Source: Terriglobia bacterium (GTDB lineage Bacteria; Acidobacteriota; Terriglobia; Bryobacterales; Bryobacteraceae). From it: DNA of 59,717 nt. The notes below the pieces were generated by a model. That model was not told where the DNA came from. It made no database searches and saw only the letters and a program-made list of their open reading frames with translations. Below, piece after piece: positions 34,582-43,182 of the stretch. Each line of letters begins with the position of its first letter. Position 1 is the stretch's first letter. The translations under genes and the position numbers were made by a program. Where the stretch lies: NCBI GenBank assembly GCA_003175985.1, contig PSRJ01000206.1, positions 1-59,717 of the forward strand, given 5' to 3'.

Positions 34582-35001
34582 ATGCGGTCAACCCTTGCTC
34601 TTGCAACGGCGGCGGCACTGGTCCTGTTGGGCCTGGCAGCTCACGGAGCAACGAGCGCGACTAAAAAGAAGCCGGGAATGCGAACGGTATCCAAATCGGG
34701 GGCTATTGCGAAATCAAGCGCCAAGAAGGGTAAGAAAGGCCCCGTACGCCCCGCGCCTGCGGCTCGGCAACTGGTTCCCACGCCTAGCCGGTACCGCGAA
34801 ATTCAGACGGCTCTGGCGGCGAAGGGCTACCTTGCCACTGAACAAGCTACCGGGCAGTGGACGGATGCCTCGACCGACGCGCTGAAGCGGTTCCAGACCG
34901 ATCAGAACCTGGAAGCCACCGGCAAGATCAATTCGCTTTCCTTAATCGCCCTCGGATTGGGACCCAAGCACGATGCCAACGCGCCTCTCAGCTCGCAATG
35001 A
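34582..35001 (+). CDS. Exported peptidoglycan-binding-domain protein
   Basis: 139 residues: signal peptide (LALATAAALVLLGLAAHG), a Lys/Ser/Ala-rich linker (KKKPGMRTVSKSGAIAKSSA), and a C-terminal peptidoglycan-binding domain 1 (YREIQTALAAKGYLATEQAT, STDALKRFQTDQNLEATGKI). It should sit in the periplasm and bind the cell wall non-covalently. A TAAAAT (34566-34571) ends 10 nt before the ATG, with no ribosome site, so leaderless translation is likely. It is divergent from the PIN/TRAM gene. Confidence 0.85.
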   Translation: MRSTLALATAAALVLLGLAAHGATSATKKKPGMRTVSKSGAIAKSSAKKGKKGPVRPAPAARQLVPTPSRYREIQTALAAKGYLATEQATGQWTDASTDALKRFQTDQNLEATGKINSLSLIALGLGPKHDANAPLSSQ

Positions 35002-35055
35002 GCCGTTTGAGCGCCAGGGCTTTCTTCACGGCGTAGCCCGCCTGGTCATGGCGCT

Positions 35056-35742
35056 TCACGCCCCGGCGAGTTCTTCGAGGACGCGCTCCACCTCACCTGC
35101 AGGATCGAGCGCACGCGTGATCTGGCGGCCCATGACGACGTAGTCGGCTCCGTCGCGGATAGCCTCGGCAGGAGTCGCCACCCGCTTTTGATCGCCTTTG
35201 GCGCTGCCCGCGGAACGTACTCCGGGTGTCACAATCAGCAGATCGGGTCCGGCAAGACTGCGCACGCGGGCGGCATCCAGGGGTGACGCAACCACACCGT
35301 TCATGCCGCTGGCCAGCGCCTTGCGCACACGCAGATCCACCAGGTCGGAAACTTCACAGGGGTATCCGAGATCGCGAATGTCGTCGCGATCGAAACTGGT
35401 CAGCACGGTGACAGCGAGCAGTTTGAGATTTGACGCGCCGCGGGCTTCCGCGGCGGCTTCCATCACCGTGTTGCTGCCATGCACGGTGAGAAACCGGGCT
35501 CCCGAGGGAACTACCCGACACACGGCGCGGCGGACTGTTTCCGGGATGTCGTAGAACTTCAGATCGAGGAAAACGTCCTTGCCTTGATCGCGTAACCTGC
35601 GGACAAACGCCATTCCGGCGGACGCATAAAGCTCCATACCGACTTTGTAGAAGTTCACGCGGTTGCCGAGCCGCGCCACGAGCGCTTCGGCTTCCGAGGC
35701 CGATTCGAAATCCAGAGCGACGATGATGGGATTGGGCGTCAT
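35056..35742 (-). CDS. pyrF: Orotidine 5'-phosphate decarboxylase
   Basis: 228 residues, the short bacterial class. Catalytic residues are all present: Asp11 (VALDFESA), Lys33 (FYKVGMELY) and the D60-x-K62-x2-D65 set in FLDLKFYDIPETVRR, plus VTPGVRSAGSAKGDQKR at the phosphate site. It makes UMP from OMP in the last step of pyrimidine synthesis. Its ATG overlaps the stop of selD (ATGA), so both are made from one transcript, an odd pairing that may just reflect shared growth-linked expression. Confidence 0.95.
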   Translation of the reverse strand: MTPNPIIVALDFESASEAEALVARLGNRVNFYKVGMELYASAGMAFVRRLRDQGKDVFLDLKFYDIPETVRRAVCRVVPSGARFLTVHGSNTVMEAAAEARGASNLKLLAVTVLTSFDRDDIRDLGYPCEVSDLVDLRVRKALASGMNGVVASPLDAARVRSLAGPDLLIVTPGVRSAGSAKGDQKRVATPAEAIRDGADYVVMGRQITRALDPAGEVERVLEELAGA

Positions 35743-36773
35743 AGTAGTCGAATGGGTTTGGGTCCGCGGGGCAACACGCGGCCGATCCGGTAGGCCTCCC
35801 CGTAGACATTTTCGAGCGCCGTAGCATCGGACTCAGGGAGAGTGATGAGCAGCCCCCCGGATGTCTGCGGATCATACAGCAGATCCTCGACGGGCCGCGG
35901 GATTTCCCGAGCCGCATCGACAACACATTCCGCAAAGTCGCGGTTGTTTTTTAGCCCGCCAGGAATCGCTCCGCGCTCTGCATACTCCAGGGCGCCCGGA
36001 AGAAAACGCACTCGATCCGCGGCGATCTCCAAAGTGACTCCACTGGCAAGAGCCATTTCCCGCGCGTGCCCGATCAGGCCGAAGCCGGTGATATCCGTAC
36101 AGCCATGCACATCGAAACGGAGCATTTCCTCGCACGCACGCCGGTTCAGCATAAGCATGGAACGAATGGCCTCGGCAACGTGTTCCTCGTCGGCCCACTC
36201 GCGTTTGAGCGCAGTGCTGATCACACCCGTGCCCAAACGTTTGGTAAACAGGATCGCATCTCCGGCGCGCGCCGACGAATTGGTTTTGATACGGCCGGGG
36301 TGTATCGTTCCCGTGACGGCATAGCCGAATTTGATTTCGTCATCGGCGATACTATGGCCGCCAATGATGGAACAACCGGCTTCATGCATCTTTTCCGCGC
36401 CACCTTTCAAAATCTGCTCGAGATCGGGCAAGTCGCCTTTGGCGGGATAGGCGAGGATCGAGAGGGCCGAGATGGGGCGCCCGCCCATCGCATAGATATC
36501 GCTCAGGGCATTGGCCGCCGCAATCGCGCCGAAGGTACACGGATCATCGACGATGGGCGTAAAGAAATCGACGGTCTGCACCAGAGCGAGCTCCGGCGTC
36601 AGCTTGTACACGCCGGCATCGTCGGCCGTGTCAAACCCGACCAGCACATTCTCATCCGCCCAGCGCGGCACAGTGGCCAGAACCTGGTCCAAAACCTTTG
36701 GACTCAGCTTCGACGCTCAACCCGCGGCCTTCACGTGAGCTGTGAGCTTTCGCGATAGAGTACCGTCTTTCAT
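35739..36773 (-). CDS. selD: Selenide, water dikinase, itself a selenoprotein (in-frame UGA = Sec19)
   Basis: 345 codons from ATG at 36773. Codon 19 is TGA (36717-36719) inside KLTAHVKAAG-U-ASKLSPK. This is the catalytic Cys17 position of E. coli SelD (GAG-C-GCKISP), with the essential Lys three residues on conserved. A bacterial SECIS hairpin follows the TGA (see 36684-36707). The rest is a normal SelD: VGFDTADDAGVYKL, TVDFFTPIVDDPCTFG, DIYAMGGRPISALSIL, GGHSIADDEIKFGYAVTG, VTDITGFGLIGHA-like block. Reading only from the next start (TTG at 36692) would give a 317-residue protein lacking the active site. It makes selenophosphate for Sec/selenouridine synthesis, so the organism must decode UGA as Sec. 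It shares an operon with pyrF. Confidence 0.9.
36684..36707 (-). promoter_or_regulatory. Bacterial SECIS element in selD mRNA
   Basis: Directly after the UGA codon the mRNA reads 13 nt of coding sequence and then a stem GUCCAAA / UUUGGAC (7 exact pairs) with a GGU loop. A further CUG/CAG 3-bp stem continues below a single bulged A. The apical loop begins 20 nt after the UGA and has G in its first two positions, as described for bacterial SECIS elements bound by SelB. Confidence 0.8.
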
Positions 36774-36799
36774 CGAAGGGTCATTCTTATGATAGCGGG

Positions 36800-36880
36800 G
36801 GCCGTGGCGTATTCAGGGGGGCGGCTGAGGTTGCAGTCGAAATTATCGATGTTGAGGGCAGGAGGCATACGCCACTGGCC
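36800..36880. repeat. Long-loop inverted repeat between selD and the next gene
   Basis: GGCCGTGGCGTAT (36800-36812) and ATACGCCACTGGCC (36867-36880) pair over 13 bp with one extra T. The 54-bp spacer shows no coding frame. Both neighbours are minus-strand genes. It may be a small repeat remnant or an RNA stem; no T-run marks it as a terminator. Confidence 0.5.
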
Positions 36881-36923
36881 GTGGCTGGCAGTTAAGGATT
36901 GAGTGGGACAGCCGACTAGTTAT

Positions 36924-38249
36924 TCAGGGACGCAACCAGGTCGCCGCCGTGGCCACGTTCGCTCCACCGTTCGGTCCGTAATCCAGAACTGCCACCACTT
37001 GGCCCGTTGGAGCGGTGCCCAGGCTTACCTGGTGAATGAACCCGCCCGGCATGGCTACAGGAACCAACGACGACCAGATACCGTTCGTATTCATGACCGA
37101 TACTAATTGTTCTGTTGAATTGTCCACGATCACGACATACACCAATACGGCTTGCCCGCTCGATCCGAACCACGCTACGGCTAGATTCCCAGCGAAGCTC
37201 GTCGCCTGCAGCTTGGCTTCCGTTTGCCATCCCTGTCCGGGCGTGAAACGGTAGACCCCCACGGTTACGCCTGACGGATCTGAGGAGATGAAGGCCGGTG
37301 CAAGAACCACTCCGGAGGAGTTGATTATCGGAACCGGGCCCACCACAGTCGTGCGCGACCAGTTAGATAGTTGCGTTCCCGGTCCCCATTTCCCTCCCTC
37401 ATAACGGAATCCGTATAGGGCCATCAGCGGGAATTGTCCGGGGAACCTTTGCACGGAAGACAGAGGCGTGATCAGCGTTGCATTTCCGGCGTTGTCGAGA
37501 GCGAAGGGCAGCCGGCCGCCGGCGGCATCGGCCGCATGCACCGTGCCCGGAACCTGTTTCGGCGCTGCCCAAGTTTGACTGCCGGCGAGGTACTCCTGCG
37601 AATACAGACCGTACGGTACGTTATAGATCGACTCATACAGCAGCAGGATATGATTCCCGTCTGCGCTGCGGCCCAGGGTCACTGCCCAGGCATCCTGACC
37701 CGGAGGCGAGATCTCACGCGCGGCGCCCCACGTGCCCGTAGCCGCGGTGTATACCATGCTCCACGCGTGCGGTAGAGAATCCGTGCTGCCCGGCCCTTCA
37801 AAAACCATCACCAGGTTGCCGGAAGCATCGAGGACGGCATCGGCTCTGGGCAAGACACCTGGGGGATCGGAATAGAGAACTTGTGGTGTTGTGAAGCCCG
37901 TGCCAGGGATGTATCGATTCCAGGCTATGTCGGTGTTCGAACCGTTGGGCGCCTGACGAATCAAATGGACCACACTCGCGGGCGTAACGACCATAATCAC
38001 ACTACTCGCGCCCGGGACCAACACGGGTGGCTGCCACGCTCCGGATGTCCCAGTGGACTGGGCCAAGGCCGCGTTCCCCTGAAAATCGGCGATCTCAACC
38101 CAGGCATTGTTGGCAGCATCAAAGGACACCGGGCTGAGGATCTGGGTGTAAGTGGTGGATATGGTGCTCAGCGGATCCCACGACTGAGCCGCGGCAATTC
38201 CGCAACACAACTGTAACAAAATGATGGAGTGGGGTCGCATGTACTTCAC
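36924..38249 (-). CDS. Secreted hypothetical protein, probable beta-propeller
   Basis: About 441 residues from a GTG at 38249, or 438 from the ATG at 38240. The signal peptide is HSIILLQLCCGIAAAQ. The body repeats a blade-like pattern: WVEIADFQGNAALAQSTGTS, LVMVFEGPGSTDSLPHAWSM, VLVYVVIVDNSTEQLVSVM. This suggests a six- or seven-bladed propeller of the kind used for secreted binding proteins, but I recognise no named domain. A minus-strand TATGCT (38258-38263) ends 8 nt before the GTG, which supports that start on a leaderless mRNA. Function unknown. Confidence 0.7.
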   Translation of the reverse strand: MKYMRPHSIILLQLCCGIAAAQSWDPLSTISTTYTQILSPVSFDAANNAWVEIADFQGNAALAQSTGTSGAWQPPVLVPGASSVIMVVTPASVVHLIRQAPNGSNTDIAWNRYIPGTGFTTPQVLYSDPPGVLPRADAVLDASGNLVMVFEGPGSTDSLPHAWSMVYTAATGTWGAAREISPPGQDAWAVTLGRSADGNHILLLYESIYNVPYGLYSQEYLAGSQTWAAPKQVPGTVHAADAAGGRLPFALDNAGNATLITPLSSVQRFPGQFPLMALYGFRYEGGKWGPGTQLSNWSRTTVVGPVPIINSSGVVLAPAFISSDPSGVTVGVYRFTPGQGWQTEAKLQATSFAGNLAVAWFGSSGQAVLVYVVIVDNSTEQLVSVMNTNGIWSSLVPVAMPGGFIHQVSLGTAPTGQVVAVLDYGPNGGANVATAATWLRP

Positions 38250-38428
38250 CGGGTATCAGCATACCATCCCGGTCGCTCGTCAACCCCAGCCGCGGCTCGG
38301 CTCAGCATCAGATCAGCATTAGGGGGCGCGTTTTCCGGGCCGCGAACACAATGAAGCTACGCGGTCGGCGGGGCCGCATCGCACTTCTTCCTTACCACGT
38401 CCCAAAGCTCGGGAAAAAAACACTTTGG

Positions 38429-40057
38429 TCATCTGACCATTCGGTCGTACACTATGCGCCCATCCACCACGGTCAGAACCGATTGCAGTTTCTTGATGGC
38501 TTCGTCCGGCACTTTCTTGGGATCGAAGTAGTCCTCGCTGAGGACCACGAGGTCGCCGAACTTGCCGGGTTCGATCGAGCCCAGCTTATCTTCTTCATGC
38601 AGGAACCAGCCATTCGCGGCTGTGTAAAGGCGGAGCGCTTCCATACGGGTGATCTGCTGCTTATCGTTCGCCAGAACTCCGGCGGCATTCTTGCCGGTGA
38701 CCATGTAATAGATCATCAGCCACGGATCGAGTGTCGAGATCTGGGCTGAATCCGATCCGGCGCCCGCATGGATGCCGCTATCCAGGATCATGCGCAGGGG
38801 TGGGCCGCCGCCCATCGGATTGAGATACGCAAATGGATGCACGGCGATACCGGCTCCAACGGCTTTGAACCGATTCACCGTGGCCTGATCGATTCGGGCC
38901 GCGTGCGCGATCGACCAATGAAGCCCGGCGATCGGTGTAGCGGCGTTCACGGCTTCGAACGTGCTCGCTGTTAGCTGGTCTTCGGCCGGCGAGAGGCTAT
39001 GCTGCTGAAACGGCCAGCCCTGTTTCGCGATCAGTTGCAGGGCGGCGTTGTAATTCGGAGGCGGCGTGACTTGCCCGAACAGGGGCCACTGCGTCGCAAA
39101 CTCGCCGATGCCGGAGACGCGCAGCATATCGTCGCCTACGCCCAGCAACGAATTGCGGAGACGCTGGGCAAGCAAGGGAATGTCGGGCTGCGTGTCCATG
39201 CTGAGAAAGAAGATGCGCAGCCGCATGGACATTTTGCCTTCCCGGTGAAGCGCCCGAAAGGCGTCATACATATGGAATGGATCGGCACTGGCCAGTGTGT
39301 TGAACGTGAACGAATCCTGAATATCCGGCAGGCCGGGAAGAACAAACGCGCCCATATCCGCGCTGGTCGTCACCCCCATGCTTGCAGCGTAGGTCATCGC
39401 ATCCAGCGTTCCCCGCTTCTGATCTTCGAACGTCTGTTGCGCGCGCAAAGCGTCCAGGGCAGCGATCGCGGGGGCGTTGACAGCGATCGCGCCGGTATCG
39501 CCGACGGCGATCCCCTTGCCGGTGAAGAACGCTCTCCCGCGAGTATTCGTGGCCGCCGGCCCGGTGAACGCCTGGAAGACGAGCACCGGATGCTCGGGAG
39601 CGGCGGCATCCAACTCGCTGAGCGTGGGCAGGCGTTTTTCGGCGAATTGCGCGGGATTCCAACCGCCCATTGCTGTCAGGAATTCCCCGGCCGGCACGGT
39701 TCGGGCACGAGCGCGGAGGCGGCCCTGCACTTCCTCGATCGAGGCTGCGCCTTCGAGGCGCGTATCGTGCCCGGGCCGCAGTCCCAGCAGCACAATGTGG
39801 TTGTGATTATCCACGAGGCCCGGCACCGCCGTCCGGCCGCGCAAATCGATCACCTTCGTACACGGGCCGGCCCTGCCGCCTTTGCCGACCGTTTCGAAGC
39901 GGCCATTCCGGATGATCACCTCGGAGACGATTGTGTTGCGCGCATCCATGGTGACGATCCTGCCGTTCGTCAACCGGAGGTCCCGGGAGTCTTCGCAAGC
40001 TGCCACTGCGGTCACCGCGGTCATCGCGGCTATCGCCAGCAGCGTCATCCATCTCAT
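38429..40057 (-). CDS. Exported amidohydrolase-family enzyme (YtcJ-like)
   Basis: 542 residues with a signal peptide (LLAIAAMTAVTAVAAC, with a possible lipobox). The metal-dependent hydrolase core shows GRTAVPGLVDNHNHIVLLG (HxH metal site), LRIFFLSMDTQPDIPLLAQR, a second His in GLHWSIAHAARID and the Asp in AGAGSDSAQISTLDPWLMIY. The C-terminus returns to the small beta domain (GKFGDLVVLSEDYFDPKKVP). Members hydrolyse N-acyl or ring amide bonds; the substrate is unknown. It is the last gene of an operon behind the GNAT and M28 genes (gaps of 4 nt). Confidence 0.87.
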   Translation of the reverse strand: MRWMTLLAIAAMTAVTAVAACEDSRDLRLTNGRIVTMDARNTIVSEVIIRNGRFETVGKGGRAGPCTKVIDLRGRTAVPGLVDNHNHIVLLGLRPGHDTRLEGAASIEEVQGRLRARARTVPAGEFLTAMGGWNPAQFAEKRLPTLSELDAAAPEHPVLVFQAFTGPAATNTRGRAFFTGKGIAVGDTGAIAVNAPAIAALDALRAQQTFEDQKRGTLDAMTYAASMGVTTSADMGAFVLPGLPDIQDSFTFNTLASADPFHMYDAFRALHREGKMSMRLRIFFLSMDTQPDIPLLAQRLRNSLLGVGDDMLRVSGIGEFATQWPLFGQVTPPPNYNAALQLIAKQGWPFQQHSLSPAEDQLTASTFEAVNAATPIAGLHWSIAHAARIDQATVNRFKAVGAGIAVHPFAYLNPMGGGPPLRMILDSGIHAGAGSDSAQISTLDPWLMIYYMVTGKNAAGVLANDKQQITRMEALRLYTAANGWFLHEEDKLGSIEPGKFGDLVVLSEDYFDPKKVPDEAIKKLQSVLTVVDGRIVYDRMVR

Positions 40058-40061
40058 CGGT

Positions 40062-40556
40062 TCACCGTCCTATCCGGCCGCTCCGGCGCTCCATCAGAAC
40101 CACATCGCGCCAGCACCCGTCCATACAACCGAGCTTCTCTCTCACACCAACCACGCGGAAACCAACGCGTTTGTGTAATTCGATGCTCGCGGCATTTTCG
40201 GGAAAAATACCGGCCTGCAGGGTCCAGATTCCTTCGTCTTCGGACTCTTCGACCAGGCGCGAGAGCAGCGCCCGCCCGACGCCCTTTCCCCGGGCATTTT
40301 GCGCGACGTAAATGCTGACTTCCGCTACTCCGCGATACACGTCGCGCTGGGACACAGGACTCAGCGCGGCCCAGCCAAGAACCAGGCCCTCACAGCGTCC
40401 CACCAGACGGCAAGAGCCGAGATGCTTCTCATTCCATTCCTGCCACTCCGGCGCCGATCGTGCAAACGTGGCGTTTCGGGTATCGATCCCTTCCTGGTAT
40501 ATGGCTCGTACCGAGTCCCAATCGCCCGGCTGCATCGGCTCCACGAGAAGCGACAT
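40062..40556 (-). CDS. GNAT acetyltransferase, phosphinothricin-acetyltransferase-like
   Basis: 164 residues, single GNAT domain. Front motif MQPGDWDSVRAIYQEGIDTR, then the acetyl-CoA loop ARGKGVGRALLSRLVEESED and the C-terminal RVGFRVVGVREKLGCMDGCW match the Pat/Bar type, which acetylates amino-group compounds such as phosphinothricin or methionine derivatives. It lies between the M28 peptidase and the amidohydrolase with 4-nt gaps, so the operon may process peptides or amino acid derivatives. Confidence 0.85.
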   Translation of the reverse strand: MSLLVEPMQPGDWDSVRAIYQEGIDTRNATFARSAPEWQEWNEKHLGSCRLVGRCEGLVLGWAALSPVSQRDVYRGVAEVSIYVAQNARGKGVGRALLSRLVEESEDEGIWTLQAGIFPENAASIELHKRVGFRVVGVREKLGCMDGCWRDVVLMERRSGRIGR

Positions 40557-40560
40557 CGGC

Positions 40561-42243
40561 TCAGCGGGCGCTGCTTACGATATCGCTTGCGGTTTTCTCT
40601 TTGGGCTCGCCTTTGGGTAGCGGCTTACGCGGCAGCAGCTCAGTGCGGTTGGCCGCGTCATACACGACCGTGGCAATCACGGCCGCTGCCTGCATCAGAT
40701 CGGAAGCCTGCGCGTGATCGTAGGTATCCATATTGGAGTGATGTGTGACCGTGGAGTAGGCCAGGGGATCCTGGATGAACTGGAAACCGGGCAGACCGAC
40801 CGCATCGAACGACAAGTGGTCGGTGCCGCCGGTATTGCGAATGCTGATCGTGGTCACGCCCTGATCGCGAAAAGGCGCCAGCCACTGTTCGAAGACTGGC
40901 CGCATCGCATCGTTATTCTGGAGGTAGACGCCGCGGATTTTTCCGCTGCCGTTGTCCAGGTTGAAATATCCCGCGAACTTCGCGTGAGCATCGGTGAGCT
41001 TCATGGTTTCGGAGTCGCCGAAGTGCTCTTTGACGTAGGCCTTCGATCCCAGTAGCCCCTGTTCTTCTCCGCTCCACAAGGCGATGCGGACGGTGCGATC
41101 GAGCTTGAGGTTTAGCGCCTTCAGAATGCGCATCACCTCGATCATGACCGCGCTGCCGGCGGCATTGTCGGTGGCGCCGGTTCCCGAGTGCCAGGAATCC
41201 AGGTGCGCGCCAACCATCACCAGTTCGTCGCGTTTCGCGCCGCCGGGGATTTCACCGGTCACATTGTAAGCATCCTGGTTCGCCACGGAGGATTCCATCT
41301 GGACATTCACCCGCACTTTCACGGGGATCTTTTTTTCCAGCAGGCGCGCCACCCGGTTGTACTGCTCCGCAGTGACGACGAACGTCGGCAGGGATAGCGA
41401 GTCTTTAGCATCGTAAGACCCTGCCGCCTGGGCAAAGACCAGGCCGTCGCGCGAAACGTTGCTATTGTTCAGCACCGCCAAAACACCCTCGTCGCGAAGA
41501 AATTTGGCGCGCTTCGCCGTTAATTCACGGCGCTGCTGGTTAAACTGTTCGCGCACAGATGCCGGCAGGCTTTGCAGGAAACGGCGTTCCTCCTCGGGAT
41601 CGTCGGGAAACTTCAGCTCTTTCAACTCCGCGAGCTTCGCCGTAGGAGCCGGCGCAGCCGCCAGTTCCGCGAGTTCCCGGTCGCTATAGCGTATAAACTC
41701 GGCCTGGTTCTCGGTTGGAACCCGGCGCGCGGCCGAGAGCAGCACAACTTTGCCTCGCAACTTACCCTTCCACTCGGCCATGTAGCGGTTGAGATCGGCT
41801 TCCATTTTCCGTGGATCATTCTCCTGCCGGCCATTACCGAAGGTCGCAAGAACGGCATCGCCGGAGACCGGCCCGCTGGTGCGATCCGACCAGGCCAGCA
41901 CAACGGCATCGAGCAGCGCGTAGCGCGGTTCCAGCATCTCGAGCGAGTATTGCTTGACGCTCCAACTGCGTCCAAAGGGTCCCCATTTTTCCAGCCGTAC
42001 GTTCTCGACGCCATAGCTCTGTAACCGCTTCACGGCCCAATCGGCAGCCTCGCGAAACTCGGGGGATGCAGTCAGACGCGGCCCATACACGTCCGTGAGG
42101 TAGCTCAAAGTGTCCATGACTCGCGAGTTATCGAAGGCTTCGGCTTTGATCCGGCCTACCAAGGCCAGATCGCTGCGATCGCCGCGCTCCTGCGGACATA
42201 ACGGAAGCACGACCAGAAGACCGAGAAGGCAATTACGCACCAT
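40561..42243 (-). CDS. Exported M28-family metallopeptidase
   Basis: 560 residues from ATG at 42243, which opens a signal peptide (VRNCLLGLLVVLPLC). A protease-associated insert lies in the first half. The di-zinc site is complete: His and Asp in GAHLDSWHSGTGATDNAAGS, Glu pair in RIALWSGEEQGLLGSKAYV, His in GGTDHLSFDAVGLPG. The family includes exopeptidases and carboxypeptidases acting outside the cell. A minus-strand TATAAT (42250-42255) ends just 6 nt before the ATG, so the 11 upstream in-frame codons are very unlikely to be used. It heads the operon with the GNAT and amidohydrolase genes. Confidence 0.92.
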   Translation of the reverse strand: MVRNCLLGLLVVLPLCPQERGDRSDLALVGRIKAEAFDNSRVMDTLSYLTDVYGPRLTASPEFREAADWAVKRLQSYGVENVRLEKWGPFGRSWSVKQYSLEMLEPRYALLDAVVLAWSDRTSGPVSGDAVLATFGNGRQENDPRKMEADLNRYMAEWKGKLRGKVVLLSAARRVPTENQAEFIRYSDRELAELAAAPAPTAKLAELKELKFPDDPEEERRFLQSLPASVREQFNQQRRELTAKRAKFLRDEGVLAVLNNSNVSRDGLVFAQAAGSYDAKDSLSLPTFVVTAEQYNRVARLLEKKIPVKVRVNVQMESSVANQDAYNVTGEIPGGAKRDELVMVGAHLDSWHSGTGATDNAAGSAVMIEVMRILKALNLKLDRTVRIALWSGEEQGLLGSKAYVKEHFGDSETMKLTDAHAKFAGYFNLDNGSGKIRGVYLQNNDAMRPVFEQWLAPFRDQGVTTISIRNTGGTDHLSFDAVGLPGFQFIQDPLAYSTVTHHSNMDTYDHAQASDLMQAAAVIATVVYDAANRTELLPRKPLPKGEPKEKTASDIVSSAR

Positions 42244-42300
42244 GCCGTGATTATAGGACACTGCGCGCAGCCGCAAAGTGTGCGCGCGGTACCCTGTAGT

Positions 42301-43116
42301 TCAATTGGTGACGGCGATCTTCAATTGATCGGTAGTGGTAATCCCACCCATCTGGATCTGGATCGGGACGGCGTTTCCAGTGGGAGTGCCCGGCTGTAAA
42401 ATCACGTTGATCTGGTACACGGACGGGAATTGCGAGAGCCCGGAGAAGACAACGTTGGCGGCAACCCCTCCCACCAATACCACCGGCTTGTTGACGGTAT
42501 CGCTCTGGATGAACTGGCCATTGCTGTCTTTGAGGGCGTCGCCGTTGGGCGGTGTTTTGGTGACCGGACCCAAACCTGTCGCGAGCAACACCAATGTACC
42601 CTGATCTCCAATCCTGGCGGGTTCCGTGGTCAGACCGGAAAAGCTCCCCGACGGGTAGGCGAGCCTGCCCGTAGTGTTGCTATACGCGGCCGGGCGGTTG
42701 ACGCCGGTACTGTCGGTGGCCACGTAGAAGAGTCCGGGAGCGATGGAAGTAAGCTGCACGGTGGCCGGGGCGGAAGGAGTTCCGTTGCGGGTCACGACCA
42801 CCTGCGCGCCACCACTCTGGGGAGCGTTCCAGGGGATTTGCGCGTTGATTTGTCCCGTGGTCACACCACCCAGCGGGGCTGGAACCCCGTTCACCGTGAC
42901 GCTGACGTTAGCCAACGTCGTAGAAAGCGGGATCGTATCTGCCAAAGTCAGACCGGAGGCGAAATTACTTCCGAAAATCGCGACATAGGAACCCGGAGCG
43001 ACTGCCTGGCCTTTGATAAAGCTGGCTCCGTTCTGAACGCCCTTGTCGGGGTCGATGACCGGCGCCTGAGCAAAGGCGATTGCCGCCGCAAGTAGAAAGA
43101 GGATGATGACTCTCAA
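42301..43116 (-). CDS. Secreted TIGR03437 (Solibacter C-terminal domain) protein
   Basis: 271 residues from a TTG with an AGGAGG ribosome site 8 nt upstream. Signal peptide VIILFLLAAAIAFAQ. The rest is the TIGR03437 domain: GSYVAIFGSNFASGLTLADT, VTVNGVPAPLGGVTTGQINA, IPWNAPQSGGAQVVVTRNGT, LTSIAPGLF, VLLATGLGPV. This domain was defined in Candidatus Solibacter usitatus and is usually the tail of larger secreted proteins; here it stands alone. It is a good taxonomic marker. Function unknown, probably cell-surface or extracellular. Confidence 0.9.
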   Translation of the reverse strand: MRVIILFLLAAAIAFAQAPVIDPDKGVQNGASFIKGQAVAPGSYVAIFGSNFASGLTLADTIPLSTTLANVSVTVNGVPAPLGGVTTGQINAQIPWNAPQSGGAQVVVTRNGTPSAPATVQLTSIAPGLFYVATDSTGVNRPAAYSNTTGRLAYPSGSFSGLTTEPARIGDQGTLVLLATGLGPVTKTPPNGDALKDSNGQFIQSDTVNKPVVLVGGVAANVVFSGLSQFPSVYQINVILQPGTPTGNAVPIQIQMGGITTTDQLKIAVTN

Positions 43117-43182
43117 TGCAATCCTCCTGCTTTCAATTGTACGAACTTCCGTGCGGCCCTCTAACGCCGAGGTCCAAAAAGT

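Noticed and set aside
38403..38430. CCAAAG...CTTTGG arms around an A7 run after the amidohydrolase gene.
   Set aside because: The T-run lies in the loop rather than after the stem, so it does not fit an intrinsic terminator.
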